Source of the DNA: Saccoglossus kowalevskii
Lineage: Eukaryota > Hemichordata > Enteropneusta > Harrimaniidae
Reading direction: 5' to 3'
Assembly (NCBI RefSeq): GCF_000003605.2
Contig: NW_003135834.1
Span: 150,078 to 213,922 of the forward strand
Length of the DNA: 63,845 nt
Position numbers and translations under genes: made by a program. Below are positions 36,507-49,927 of the stretch, piece by piece (position 1 is the first letter of the stretch; the number at the start of each line of letters is the position of its first letter). The notes under the pieces are model-generated. The model was not told where the DNA came from. It ran no database searches and saw nothing but the letters and a program-made list of their open reading frames with translations.

Positions 36507-38479
36507 GGCGTGGATTGTTTGTGTCATGTATATTCCTATTACTGTTACTAAGGGGACCATAAGCTGATTCATCACCGTCTATTTTCGACGATTCCTCCTA
36601 CATATCACCTGTAAATCTAAGAATAAAAAAAAAACATAAATCATACAATTAAGAAAAATATTTCTTAATAATGAAAGGAAAAAATCGTCTGCTTCTCTGT
36701 CACGGCCGTCGCGTTTATGAATGAATGTTAATTTAACCCTTTCCCACATTCAAGAATGAAGAGGAAAACCAGACACGAAAGAAAAAGAATTCGTCTCGGT
36801 GAAACATCGATAACTAAACCGCAAAATTAGAATGTGTGTGAGGACTATTTTGCGGTTTCGACCACTCAATGACTCGATTACACGGATACAAAAGAGTTGA
36901 CCTTTATTGAAAGTTCAAATCCTCGATCATGACCGATGTTTCAATGATAATTCAGCCGAATAAACATACTAAAACACTGCCTGCTAATTAACGGACACGT
37001 TTTATACTTACTCCTACTCGTGCCGATTTTCGAATTGGCAAGACCGGTCCTGTTCTTACTTGCTCCTGTATTGTTTTCAGTGACTTGTTGTTTTGTTTTT
37101 TGTCGCGCAATGTCCCTTTCACAAAATGTAAAATAAGTCTCTATGTGAAATTGAATCGTTAACTAAAACAATACATACGTACCCGCAATAGTAAGATACC
37201 TCATTTGAATAAACATTAATTGCAGTGGGGTTAATATTTATTATACATTTATTGCGTCGTTTGCATTTAATAAGAATGGCATGAATCGGTAATTTTCAAA
37301 TTATATGTTGCGTTTTCAAAGTTCTTGGAGGAAGACAACGTGTGGGCAAGAGCACTAATGAGCTGGAATGGCGCCAAAGATACGAAACATGTGCAAAGCC
37401 AGTGCGTATCATGTTAAACCTTTGCTCTCCTGTGTCCTAAATTAATTTAAAACTCATGGGAACAATTCAAAATCAGTCTGTTTTCAGTTTAACTGTTGAA
37501 TGCATACACACAATTCTAGTGCACGTATGATAAATATGATAGGTGTGGTGATGACCAATTTGTGACGTAGTTTAAGGCGTCGTTGTTGACGCCCATCTTT
37601 ATGTGTGTTTTGACGAACCGGACTGTTTTTTTAAAGTTTTCCAATTTTAATAAAAAATAATTTCATGACAGTGTCTTCCGCGAGTACTAGTATATATTGT
37701 ACACCAGCTATTTAAGCCTTGTTGTTTGTAATAGTTGATTCCACTTTGAGGGAGCTGGGGCAGTAATTTTTAATCAGTTTGTTTCGAAATGTGAGCTGTT
37801 TTTACGGCGCTATATTATCAATATAATGAAAACCACTCTCCGTCTAGCATTGCGTCGTAGAGGAAATTAAAAGTAAACAATACGAAATGTTAGAATTAGT
37901 CGTTTTCACTGTTATTCTATTTTGGTGAAAAGAAACTAATTACGCGCGTGATGTTCTTCTGGATACTCATAGCGCATCGTTCAGTTTATGTGGGTTTCGA
38001 AGCCGGCGGCATTCTCACTTTCCATGACAGACTCAAGAAATCAGCTGTTCATCATCGTCTTTACGGTCTTAAGATTGGCTAAAAATGTGCCGAGGTTAGT
38101 TTTAGAACCTATCGCAGTGCCAAGACATACTAAGGAGTTAACGCATACTCAGCTTATCCTGTGATCGGTATCGACACGGCGATGAATCATGCGAGTTCTT
38201 AAGATCTGCCTCCAGTTGTTATAAAAAAAATCCGAATCACACGTGACAAAAACGCTATTAATAGTGAATCACGCGAATTCAGACAACGCCCTGTCACGAT
38301 GTTATTTCTATTTCGCTAATAAGTATTAAATAGCTTACTGACTAAGTCGCTTTGTGTAAATATCACCGGACGATTCCACGGACCGCCGCGTGGTGCAGTT
38401 GATCAACTATATAATCACACTTCTGATCGAGAATGTCATATTTACTGTAATAGAATCTCAGCATCTACGTAACGAAGTT
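36507..38479. other. No gene seen
   Basis: Upstream region of CBX copy B. It could hold untranslated exons or enhancers, but nothing is recognisable by motif. Confidence 0.45.
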
Positions 38480-38540
38480 CATTTGCCCGAAATTCAAGCG
38501 CGCGCTGCGCGACGACCGCCGCTCTTCAATTATTTTTGTT
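38480..38540. repeat. Short dispersed repeat, copy 2
   Basis: GAAATTCAAGCGCGCGCTGC, GCGACGACCGC and TTCAATTATTTTTGTT match the copy at 33070 in order and spacing. Confidence 0.6.
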
Positions 38541-39562
38541 AGAGCAGCATCAATATAATATATCCAATTTCTTTTTTGATAGAAGACAAAAACGAGCTGT
38601 TCCAGGTGGAACGTATTATGCGCGATTGCCGTTCGTTTGAGACAATTTCCATAAAGGGATAAGAAATGAGATGAAAGTTCGAATACCATAAATAAAGGCA
38701 ATTAAAACATATAATGGATTTCGACTGGTGAGGTCGAATCAGTTATTCATTGTAAACATTACAGTCGTAAATCATAGCCCAGTCGGTTGAACTTTCAACT
38801 ATCATCCAGCGTGCGTGTCCGTTGACACGTGGACTAGTGCCACGAGGAGAAAGATTAGAGATATTTCCACTCTCAACAGAATATAATAATTTATGTCAAA
38901 ACCGACTGTTGCCTACGTCAGGACGACGAACTGAAGACGGTTCGTTAAGTTGTGTACATGGAGTCACACTTGTCACGTGATAACACGGTCACGTGACTTG
39001 GTACTAATATATGGTAGAGTGAATAAATGATTCATTGGCCGTCTTCGTGACCATCGTGGAGTTATTTGTACGACTGCTCCATAAATTCTAGATAATTGAT
39101 GTTTCTCTTATCGCATTGTCTATCTCAGCCATACGAGCTAGTTCGAGAAAATGCGGAAAATATAAAAGCACTACGAATTCTTGATATCTTGCTGAGCGAA
39201 AGTTCCAATCAAATAAACGACCAAAATTGGGGTTAGTACCCGAACATGTTTCCATAGCACCAATTTCTTTGTGATTTCCTTCATAATTGGCGTTGGTGAA
39301 CGGTGAATTGGCGGCTATTTTAAATTTTGTCACGTAATCACTGTTCCTAAAGTAGCCGTCCCATCCTTAATAGTGAAAATATGAAACTACCATATCACGT
39401 TTTTGTCATGCGAAAGAATACGACGGGTGGGGTAAATGAGAGAGGCGGGGTTTGGTGTACGTCGCCATTTTAAATATTACGCGTACGCTAGTTAATAATT
39501 ATTATTTTATGTTTCAAATCCCAAACCATGGCAAAACTCTTGACATATTGGACCCTGGCCTA
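38541..39562. other. No recognised gene; one odd ORF
   Basis: A minus-strand frame at 39333-39088 (81 aa) has more protein-like composition than its surroundings (NFGRLFDWNF, then QEFVVLLYFPHFLELARMAE) and ends in a stop, but no family is recognised and no matching upstream exon was found. Several CACGTGA words lie near 38970-39000. Confidence 0.3.
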
Positions 39563-39634
39563 CAGTGGCGGATCCAGCAAAATTTATTGGGGGGGGGGGC
39601 AAGCTTCGCTTAAGATATACGGAGCGAAAATCGC
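39563..39634 (+). mobile_element. Left end of a hAT-like element running into the gap
   Basis: CAGTGGCGGATCCAG followed by a G run is a widespread terminal sequence of hAT-type DNA transposons and their MITEs in animal genomes (general knowledge). The rest is hidden by the gap, and the opposite end is not seen on the right side. Confidence 0.45.
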
Positions 39635-40193
39635 NNNNNNNNNNNNNNNNNNNNNNNNNNNNNNNNNNNNNNNNNNNNNNNNNNNNNNNNNNNNNNNNNN
39701 NNNNNNNNNNNNNNNNNNNNNNNNNNNNNNNNNNNNNNNNNNNNNNNNNNNNNNNNNNNNNNNNNNNNNNNNNNNNNNNNNNNNNNNNNNNNNNNNNNNN
39801 NNNNNNNNNNNNNNNNNNNNNNNNNNNNNNNNNNNNNNNNNNNNNNNNNNNNNNNNNNNNNNNNNNNNNNNNNNNNNNNNNNNNNNNNNNNNNNNNNNNN
39901 NNNNNNNNNNNNNNNNNNNNNNNNNNNNNNNNNNNNNNNNNNNNNNNNNNNNNNNNNNNNNNNNNNNNNNNNNNNNNNNNNNNNNNNNNNNNNNNNNNNN
40001 NNNNNNNNNNNNNNNNNNNNNNNNNNNNNNNNNNNNNNNNNNNNNNNNNNNNNNNNNNNNNNNNNNNNNNNNNNNNNNNNNNNNNNNNNNNNNNNNNNNN
40101 NNNNNNNNNNNNNNNNNNNNNNNNNNNNNNNNNNNNNNNNNNNNNNNNNNNNNNNNNNNNNNNNNNNNNNNNNNNNNNNNNNNNNNNNNNNNN
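39635..40193. other. Assembly gap (559 N)
   Basis: Unresolved bases. Both flanks are G-run-rich repeat sequence, which probably caused the gap. All reading frames that span it are meaningless. Confidence 1.
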
Positions 40194-41391
40194 GAACTTG
40201 GTAAGGGATTCCCTGTTTGAAAACTTGTTGGGGTGGGGGGATTTGGGGGGAAATTGATGTGGGTGCAAACAACATTGAAAATACCGCGACGATTCAAAAT
40301 GGGGAAACGTGTATAAAAATGTGTCATCGGCGTTTGTGAATGAAGTATTTGTTACAAATTCCCCCGGCCCTGATTTAAAATGGGAAACACCAAGTCTATT
40401 TCGATGTGATGTTTTGCTGATTTCGAGTTAATATGTCAGAGAGCCGACGGAACTCGGTCAGCTAATAACTGAGAACAGACTACTCTTCGCACAAGACACA
40501 GATTTAACAATCCATGAAAACGTTGATTTTGAGACATCTACCACAGACTGTTTCTATAGTATAAATTACTCACCATTTTTCTCAAAATTTCGTTTAGTTA
40601 CATATCATATGTAGTTATAAAATGTTTATAGTTGATAACATCAATAATTATAATAATAACATTCTTAAAACAAAAAACTGTTGTAAATGTTCTACCCTAA
40701 TTTATTAGGTGGAAATCTAGTATTTTCTATCCATCTTTAGATAGGCACGATGTAAAATGAAACGAAAGGCGGACTATGAAGTGTCAGATTTCTTGGATTT
40801 CAATTTTACCGCGCTCAAAACCTCATTTGTCCATGTCGAAATTAGAGAGATTACATTGTTTAATTTTTGAGCTGTTCACAATTGCCCATATTAGGGCATC
40901 GCGTTACCGTGACGTCATTGCTACTCATTACATCAACAGACGACAGAGTGCTACTCTGTTGCGTTCCATCGGCCCTGAATCTACATGAAATGTTGACGTT
41001 ACAATCAGCGGGGAAACATCCTACAACTGTGTCCCGGTGCTGCGTGATTTGTAGCGCAAAAATAAAAGCATATTTTATACAAAGGAATGAAAACAAAGCA
41101 AGTACTAGTATGTATTAACTTTAAACACTCGTTTGCGTGTCGTCTTCGCCCCATGGTTTGGCGTTGTTCGCATATTCCCGGGCCAAGGTCTACGTACCAG
41201 CCGGGCGCCAGTCAGGATTTTGGGCCTATACAAGACAAAATAGGCGATATAACCACGGTATAAGCGTATAAAGATGTATAGTCGGCAAAACGTAGTTAAA
41301 AGACATTTGAATTTTGAGTAATTTGGCTAAAAATCAAATCTGAAATATGCGGCGCCCTGCGCGAGTTATACTGATCGAACGACTCGGAATT
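40194..41391. other. No gene seen
   Basis: G-rich repeat edge (40194-40260), then A+T-rich sequence. Two overlapping frames near 40860-41118 on opposite strands are not distinctive. Confidence 0.45.
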
Positions 41392-41438
41392 CACTACAAT
41401 AAACCCCATCATGCATTGCTGTTCGAATTTTGCTTCGG
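41392..41438 (+). promoter_or_regulatory. Possible ZNF143-type promoter site with short exon
   Basis: CACTACAAT (41392-41400) followed by CCCATCATGCATTG resembles the long ZNF143/Staf site (ACTACAATTCCCAGMATGC) with a small insertion. A short open stretch then meets a donor-like GTGAGC at 41439. A gene start on the plus strand is possible but unproven. Confidence 0.3.
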
Positions 41439-41759
41439 GTGAGCGCTAAACACAACTAACTCGTCTAATACCCGATGCAGTGGGAACATGAGTAAGATAG
41501 TGGCAGTTCTATTGTGTTTTTTAATGTAATTTCTATCTTCTTCCAACACGAAATTTTGCGTCAACGCCAGAGATTTCAGAAAGTATTATATAACAACAAT
41601 AAAATTGCCACTGTTTGGGCAGCCTAGTGTCTACTGTGTATCTCAGACTAAGCTGAACAAAAAATAAATGCTTCACATCGAACATTGCAGTTGTGAAATA
41701 GTATATTTTTGATCGTCTAACCTCAGACAACTAATTATAAGTTGTCTAAGGTCTAACAG

Positions 41760-41895
41760 AGAATCCCGCGAATTCGGGGGCTTGATGGCACCCTAGGATG
41801 CTGGAAACTAATTACAACCCAATCCACGGAACTGCTCGGCGATGCTCGACAAGGAGATCCGGAAAATACCGTACCTGTTGCATTTGAATTTAACG
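41760..41895 (+). CDS. Possible isolated exon, product unknown
   Basis: The region runs from an acceptor-like CTAACAG to a strong donor GGTGAGT. One frame is open throughout and reads GLDGTLGCWKLITTQSTE, then LLGDARQGDPENTVPVAFEFN. Its composition is more protein-like and G+C-richer than its surroundings. No family is recognised. It could belong to a gene starting near 41400, although joining it in phase to that short stretch is not straightforward. Confidence 0.25.
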
Positions 41896-44800
41896 GTGAG
41901 TGGCTTTTGTAGTGAGCAGCTTTCGTAGTGAGAAGGGCTTTGTCGCAGTAACTGGTCCTGGAGTTAATCTGGAAATACCATCTTTAGAAGCCGTTAATTT
42001 GTCCTTTTATGACGTGTGCAGTTGCTGTGGCAGGAGTTCCCACATAAGACCCATGCTTTGATATTGCCCCCTAGTTTCTTACTTCGACCAAGAAACATTT
42101 AACCATACTACTTAGTGACATTACATGAATGGTGTTGCGGAAGGAGCGTTGAATATTGTTCATTGTAATTAATAATCCCCAGAACAATTTTCCAATATAG
42201 ATAAGTGTCATAGTATCACGAACAAACGTATAACTCATTCTCAGCAATGAAATAAAGATATGTATAATGTATTGCAATAAAACAAATTAAACAACAAAAG
42301 GGAAATTGCAATATAACATATTCCATTCAGTAACACTTCAGTGTCGTGAATGTTCTGATGGAATTTGTTTTGAACTGTAAATAATGGAAGATGTATATTA
42401 GATAAGAAAATGTGATTTGTTTTGGCGATAAATTCAGAAATATGGCAAGGTATTCCGGTTTGTTTGGAATGTTCACAGTTGTGCTCCCTTGCAACAATTA
42501 ACAGATATAAATAAGTCTTGTCATGTGTGGAATTCCTTGCCATATGCCAAATACGTAAGTTAAATTATTTGTATACAATGCAAAGTTATTGCAACACGTT
42601 TTTAAATAGGAAATCTGTTGAGAACTCTTCACGGTGGCTAAACTGAGTTGGATAGTTATGAAAGTATTAAACATATACACATTTAGTTTAGTTTATATCA
42701 AGTTTGTGATGAAGATAATTGTTTTCTATTCCTGATGAATGAGTAGTCTGACATACATTGCCTTCAGTTTTGTTCAGTTTACAAAACTGTAATGTAATTT
42801 GAATTATCTGAAATTGGTCCTGTAATTGTCTTTTTGTAATTATTTAAACCTGCTTGATGAATTAGATAAAATGTAATTACAGTTAAACGAAGCGAAAATA
42901 TAAATTGCATGTAAATAAATGTGATAGATTTGTTATAAATATATGGTAATACTATTATTACTAGAAATGCATAGTTAACTGCACAAACATAGCAGCAATG
43001 TGGTACTCTGTGTACTGTGTACTGTGTTCTCCAGCATAAATATCGGATTGTTCGGAAGCATTGTAATGCGAATTTCGTTGACGCTACCTTCAAGGTCTAC
43101 ATGTTTTTCTGAGAACCATGTTGAATATGTCCCGGACCGTTTACTTACTTACCTGTCAGTGTATGACTGGTATATACAAAATGATACCAGGGAAACGTCA
43201 GAATAGTAAAAACAGGTCAGTTACCAGTGTCAAGAGAGCCATAGAACCACAACAATCTGTCACCCATCGTCGTCGACAGCAGCGATCACAAAGAAATTGA
43301 GAACGGCGAGTGTGGACACAGACAACATCGGAATGAACATTAAAAACAGCTATCCCGACCAGAAATCGAAAATTCAATCTTCATGAGTGATGTAAATGGT
43401 ATTTCCATCTATTTGCTTCTATTCCCACTCTCGATAAAATGTTCAAGTGTCTTTACGAATAGTGACGTAAACATGAAGTCTATTTTGTGTAGAGGACTAT
43501 TTATACAGGAAACGTTCCAGTAAGGGACTGTTAAAGCTGTTCGATTGCCATATCAAAATCCTTGAATAGAACATGTTATATATTCATCAAAAACAGCGGT
43601 GCTATGTTTCTAGGCACACATGGAACAAAAAACAAAAGAAACCCTCCGATACAATCGACCTGCGTCTTTGAAAATCTAGTCTTATCGCCCTTGTGTTTCC
43701 AAGTGAAAAAAGGTCGAGGTCAAAAACGACCGATTTTCACCCTGTCTTCTATGATTTCTTTAGTTATTTCAGTCCAAAACTTTGGGACGTGAATCGTGAA
43801 ATAAACATAGCGACAAAGGTCAAAACATGTTTATGCTTATTAATACGCGTTCACCATTTGCAATAGTTGAAACATTTTTTTTTAATTTCCTCGGCAATAG
43901 CTATGTAAATCGGGACCAAAACATTATCGGTAGATTCCAAGGACGTTAGTGACAACCAACAAAACGCGATTGAAGGCAAATAAACACGTGAAGCATCAAA
44001 AAACGGTCTCACATCGTGGCATAACCATTGTTTACCCTTGAGGGGAAAGGGAATTACTCGCTTATGAGGGTGCCCGTAAGAGTGTCGTAATAACGAGGGT
44101 GGGAACCGTGTTTATGCTATGAAAAAGTGAAGACCCTGAACGTACTTTTATGTACTTTTGTAATTTTTGGTTTGGTTGCCTAACGCTTTTAGGTTTATGT
44201 GTTGCAAGTTAGAGTGAGCATACCTAAGCGGCCGTCCCTTAGCAAATGATTTAGCCTATACATTTTCCTAGTCAAAATTACGAAACTATCCGCTTTTTAC
44301 GCAATTTGAGAAGTCCGAATTACTAAACGAAGTACAGAACGACAAAGCTGAAATATCCAAGAACCAACACATACCAACAATTATATCTCAAAAGTAAATT
44401 TTCCTGATATATTTTAAGTCTAACCGGACCGGAAGTGAGAATTTGTTACTACTCTACCCAAACATATTTTAGTATAAGGTAGTAAATGATAATAAACACA
44501 TCACATGCAACGTTAAATAAATACACTCTGTAGATACAACCACTTTCATCAGACATATTTTGCTCATCCAGCTACTACAACTTAGTAAAACTTAGTTTAT
44601 ATAAATCCACGACAAAAAGCATGACGTCACAGTACAAATACACATCCTTTGACATTCAAATCGTGGATGACCTCTTTCTTTTAGATTAATACTTCTCGAG
44701 TCAAAGAGCATTCTCCCACTTCGGATACGTACATCATGCTTTGACATAAATACACGCATGGGTAGATCAGAATAAAATAATCCGATCTATAATAACTGAA

Positions 44801-47488
44801 TACATACGCTCGTGTTGTAAAGTCATGTATGACCTGACCGGGAAAGTGTTCATACATAATGGGCACAAATTAATTTCAGTAGATATAACCAATTTTAACG
44901 GCTCCAATACTGTTAGATGATCCATGCTTTACGTAGGCGTAATATCGTTAATAATGTGCCTTTATTTTCAATTATAAAACAGTATCATATCAAATTGACA
45001 CAGTTTCGACTTTGAAAAAACATTATTGATTATTGATAACTTTGGTTCTAATGGAAAGATTTCCTGTATTTCTATCAATCGACCAGTTTTATTTCTAATT
45101 AAAAAAAACACACAATAAGGATGTTTTCTTGGGTATTTTCTTTTGGTGAAATTTGTTCAGCATTTGATGCATCGCTGACAGTGGTGAACTCTGTGATCGC
45201 TAGGGCATCATCGTGGTGGGTGGAATATACGAGATAGATATTAATACAGAGCATAGTCAATAATTGTTCATTGCGCTGCGCGTGGGTGAGTACTGTTGAA
45301 CATAATGACAGGATGTAACAATGATATATATATGCAGCACGTATCATGAAAACATGATTAATTAGCCAACGTTTAGGCAGAGGCCCTTTCATACGTTTTG
45401 TACATCAATTTGATCATATCATTTGCATAATTATATTTTATTGTGAATGATTTTGAAAACGTGTTCACTACAGCGACTGTAAAGCAAATCAAATCAATTG
45501 TTACACCTTTCTCTATGTCATTAACATTTAGGATAATGTATACTAATATTTCAATGTAAATGTCCCAATAGCAGCTACACGAATTACGTGTGAATGCTTG
45601 CTGACCCACAGACTTCAAAGTAAGTTCCCCGTTTCACCGAATATACCGACAAGCCAGTCTTTAAACACAATTCCTTGCAAAATGTCCGGGTTACAGTGTG
45701 TATTATATAGTTACGGTTATGATAATGTTAACATAACATGCTTTTGTTAGAGTAGTCAACTGCCACAACATACCATTCTAAACTGCAAACCGTTTGTGTA
45801 TATTAATAAACGGTCTCTGATATATTGTTTGTCCCCCCCCCCTCTTCCTCCTCATCGCGCACGTTATCTCAATGGTCATCGCATTGTATTGTCACGACAA
45901 AGTGAAACACATACAACAATGATATTATTATTTTATTGACCGATAGAAATGAACTATATCAAGTTATTATACATTTTCATTACAAGCCTCGGTGAAACAA
46001 AACACATCTTGTTACATTACATTCAATCCAGTCGTCAACTGACGGCTGTTTTTCCTGTACGTGTCTCTGAATTAATTTAATGATCTACACAATACAGTGT
46101 AACAAATAAAATCAACGAAAAAAGCGTTGTTTCCGCCGCAACGCTGTCTGTTTCACCATTTTGTTATAACCATATAAAACAAATATTTGTGGCTTTTTTG
46201 TAGTGTTGTTGCTTTTATTCAACGGATTTTTGGTTTCTAGGTCATCGGAGACAATATCCCGTCTCAATTGTTGCATAGTTCAACGTCTTTATCGTGACAA
46301 TGAGGTCAGACGAACCGTAACACTTAGAAAAACAAATTTCTTGCCGACGGATGTCAGATTTAATTGTGATTAGGTTTCAAGTGACAAATAGTCAGCAGGA
46401 ATAAATTGTTTACACGAGTCGTGACACTATATATAGTATTGTTGTAATCGTATTATTGTATGGGTTCAACGTTCGCAAATGGCGAACATTTTATATTTGA
46501 ATATGGGCAAACCGCCATTTACAAGTTAGGTCGTAAAATGATATTTTTTCTATAGTAGTCGAAAATGGTTTTGTCAACACTGTCAACAACAACTCGCATA
46601 AGGCAGGTCATTATGACACAGTGGCCCTGAAGATATAAATTATTTTCGGATAAATTAGTTTAGTCGTTATTGACGACATAAGCCATCTCTCCGTCCATGT
46701 TTATTGTGCGAAATATGATAAATAGTTTTTTTTTTATAACATTTTATAACAATCGTTAAAGTTAGATTGGATGTTACATGTATAACTGAATGTAATATTT
46801 ATTGAGTCTAATATTAGCTATTATCCACGTGTTTGTCGAACCAACATGAATCGCCCACCCCGGTTCGTGTGACAATGTAACCAGTGGGTAAACGCCGAAA
46901 CATACAGCATATAGTGTCGTGCATGATTACAAACCTTGAAAAGCTCCACACATGTTTTGTTTTGTTTTTTGCTCCACGCCCACAACATATATAAAATATG
47001 GATTTAGTCCATATGCAGTAAAGTGATGGGGGTTTCGATTTAAAATAATTGATTGTCGGATTAACTATGTCGAATGTCGTAGAAAATAAATTCGCATGGA
47101 ATTAATTTCAAAACATGTTATTGTCATAGCACATGAACGCATAGAACGAAGCTATAACAATGCATTGACCAGGTATGGAAATAAATAACTAACAATGCGT
47201 GCATATGTCTGCAAAGTATATAATCAGGAATTACTTGTTGACAAATATGGCATGCGTAGGCTACTTACGATAGACGTCTGACATTTTAACTAAATGGGGA
47301 AGGCGATGGTGTGGGTTTGTAAATAGTTTGTTCTGGTGAATTTCCGCTTCGGATTTCCTCGAAAGTTCACAGTACCCACAATATTGTTGAAACTATTTAA
47401 ATAGATGACGCTTAAAAGAGAAATGACGCTTTCAAACTGTAACACGAGGCTGTTTCAGCGAAAAACTTGCCTCCTTGGAATATGTCAT
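41896..47488. other. No gene seen in about 5.6 kb
   Basis: A+T-rich sequence with only short frames. A C10 run lies near 45834-45842. Perfect CRE-type TGACGTCA near 44623. This could be intronic or intergenic. Confidence 0.45.
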
Positions 47489-47560
47489 GGGTATTCAGAC
47501 GAATATAGTAATTGGTTTTACAGAAGTCGCCAATGCCACTCACCAACTGAACTACCTAGA
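47489..47560 (-). mobile_element. tRNA-like head of a probable SINE
   Basis: On the minus strand TAGTTCAGTTGGTGAG matches the Pol III A box of tRNAs, and about 45 nt later GTCTGAATACCC is a decayed B box. Stems do not close into a good cloverleaf and no clear anticodon arm is seen, so a tRNA-derived SINE or tRNA relic is preferred over a working tRNA. Confidence 0.4.
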
Positions 47561-48716
47561 ACTGACTTCTGATGGCGGATGCCACATATGGAGCCGAAGG
47601 TGTTCTTATCGAAACATCTGACATCAATTCATGTCAGTGGATCTCAAGGTCGGTGTCAATCGATACGTCTTTCTCGCTGTTTTTTTATTATGTAATGTCG
47701 CGTTTATGTCGATTACGCGTTGTCAATTGGTCAATATACACTTAGACATTTGACCCGATGGATCGATTATTTTTTTATTAGTTGTAAGAATAGACTCTAA
47801 TTATCGAGATAACGTGTTAGCCACATTTATATTTATTAAATATATTTATACTTCTCAGTATGGCTCTGGCAGTTGATTATTTACACCGTTAATGTATTCA
47901 ATGATGTTGCCTAAACTTTTCAACGAATCACGAGTATACCTCATGTGACAACACTCTAATTACGCTCTGCTTCCCTCAATAAAACAATCGTTAAATAACG
48001 AAACCCTCGATAAATTTGATGTTATCTATGATGGGAAAGTTTGTACATTTTGGGGCGTGATGCTCTAATTGTTAGACTTGTATCGTGTTTGTTTTATAAG
48101 TATTGCTGCATGAGCATCCGTTAAGCGCTTTCATCGTATTTATATTCGTCTTTAATTGCCATGACTGAACCTGTTTGTGAAATAAATAACAAATTATGTG
48201 ACCGACAAAAATAAAGCGCGAAAACATAACATGTAGTATGTTGAGCGAAAAGTACTTGAGTATAGTCCTATGAACGTGTCACTAATATGTTCGAGTCTGC
48301 TGATTCATTCAAGTTTGTAGCATACGCCTGCCTTCATGCAACGCCCAAATCTGTAATTCGCTAGAATGACCGAGATTGTATGTGAGCTATACCAATCTCA
48401 AGTGTCCATGGTACTAACACTTGTTTACAGTGTTGTGACACTTTACTAAAATGTTGAATGCTATTCCCCCTCTCCCTTCACGAACAAAATCAACTCGGAA
48501 GATACAGTTCAGATTTTACGCTAACGTAATGTACAATAGGCATATTTAGGCATATTTTCTGTGAGAAGACGAGGGGATGACATCATCACGTATTAATGTA
48601 TACAACATAACTGGTGCAGTGTGTGGATATTATGAACCCATTAGTAAATGTTTAAGTTGAATTAGCGCCTCTCCTCACAAAAAAAACAACAACCCGGAAA
48701 ACAATATCAGTTAAAT
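47561..48716. other. No gene seen
   Basis: A+T-rich; no repeats or RNA genes recognised apart from the element at the right edge. The words around 48500-48600 and 48760-48860 are similar (CAGTTCAGATTT, TAACGTA, GTACA, GGGATGACATCATCACG), which points to an old local duplication of about 270 bp. Confidence 0.45.
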
Positions 48717-48860
48717 CACAGTCCCTCTATTCTCTAGAGGGACTGTGGTTAAATGCAGTTCAGATTTGTTTCGTAACGTATGTACATACTTAGTATTTGA
48801 GTTTATTTACTGTGAAAACACGGGAGATGACATCATCACGCCGTGTGAATGTACACAATT
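48490..48860. repeat. Diverged direct duplication, spacing about 265-270 bp
   Basis: 48506-48610 and 48756-48860 share, in order, CAGTTCAGATTT, CGTAA(C)GTA, CATATT/ATACTT, CTGTGA(G/A)AA, GGG(A)GATGACATCATCACG and GTA(T/C)ACAA. The small palindromic element sits between them at the start of the second copy. Confidence 0.7.
48717..48747. mobile_element. 31-bp palindromic mini-element with 7-bp TSD
   Basis: CACAGTCCCTCTA / TAGAGGGACTGTG are perfect inverted arms around a short centre, flanked by exact GTTAAAT repeats at 48710-48716 and 48748-48754. Same family as 19545-19572. Confidence 0.8.
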
Positions 48861-49713
48861 ATTTAACGACTATTTAATTTTACTTCACATGAATTGACTA
48901 TCAACACAAAGCGATGTTTGTAGCGATGACTAATACAATTTTTGCAGGCGATCAATACAGTTGTTAACACATCTAATGGAACGTGCTTTCACGGTGTTGC
49001 AGAGAAATCGACAGGACGTCCCCAGTCCAACCGGGAGCGGTACTGAATGACCACGTGTTTAGACATCGATTACTGTAATAAACATAGGCAAAGAAACAGA
49101 AAAAAGTTACTAACCTGGCAAGTATCGTGTGAGTTTGAAACGAGCGAGCTGGTGCCCAGAGAATAGTGAACAGGAAACTGACAAAATCAAATCACGTGAT
49201 CAAAGTTCGCGTGACTAATTCGTGACAAAAACAGTACATCCTTTTGTTTGCTTGTTATTTGCCAGTCGTGATAATGCTGATTTTCTTCAAAAAAAAGTAA
49301 ACGAATCAAACGTATGAAATAATGACGTGACGTGAAGCGTCATCTTCTTCGTGATTGCATCATGATTATAATGTGACAAATTAATCATCGTTATTATGAC
49401 GTAAGAATAATCGCCGATTCATGCTGATACGCACTTCCGTAGAAGTAATTATCATAACACAATCCCCGAAATCCAATTAAGATACACAGGCCCAATGGTA
49501 TAATTTAAAGAAGTGACGTCAGGTATTTTGAAAACATCCTGAGAACACTGGCGATAGAGAACATCTAGATCCACCGTGACGTATGAAACGGGCAATTTTT
49601 AAAAACTGAGTCATAGTCAAGAAATAGTAATGAGTTATCGACTTCAGTCAAGTGTTTTTGTAATAACATCGGGAATTGGTGAAATCTTGATTTCACTACA
49701 AGTTTGTATTTAT
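48861..49713. other. No gene seen
   Basis: No coding region recognised. Several CRE-like TGACGT(C/G) words are scattered here without clear context. Confidence 0.45.

Positions 49714-49927
<214 letters not shown>

Noticed and set aside
39507-40327. Long ORFs on both strands across the N run
   Set aside because: They exist only because the N bases cannot encode stops.
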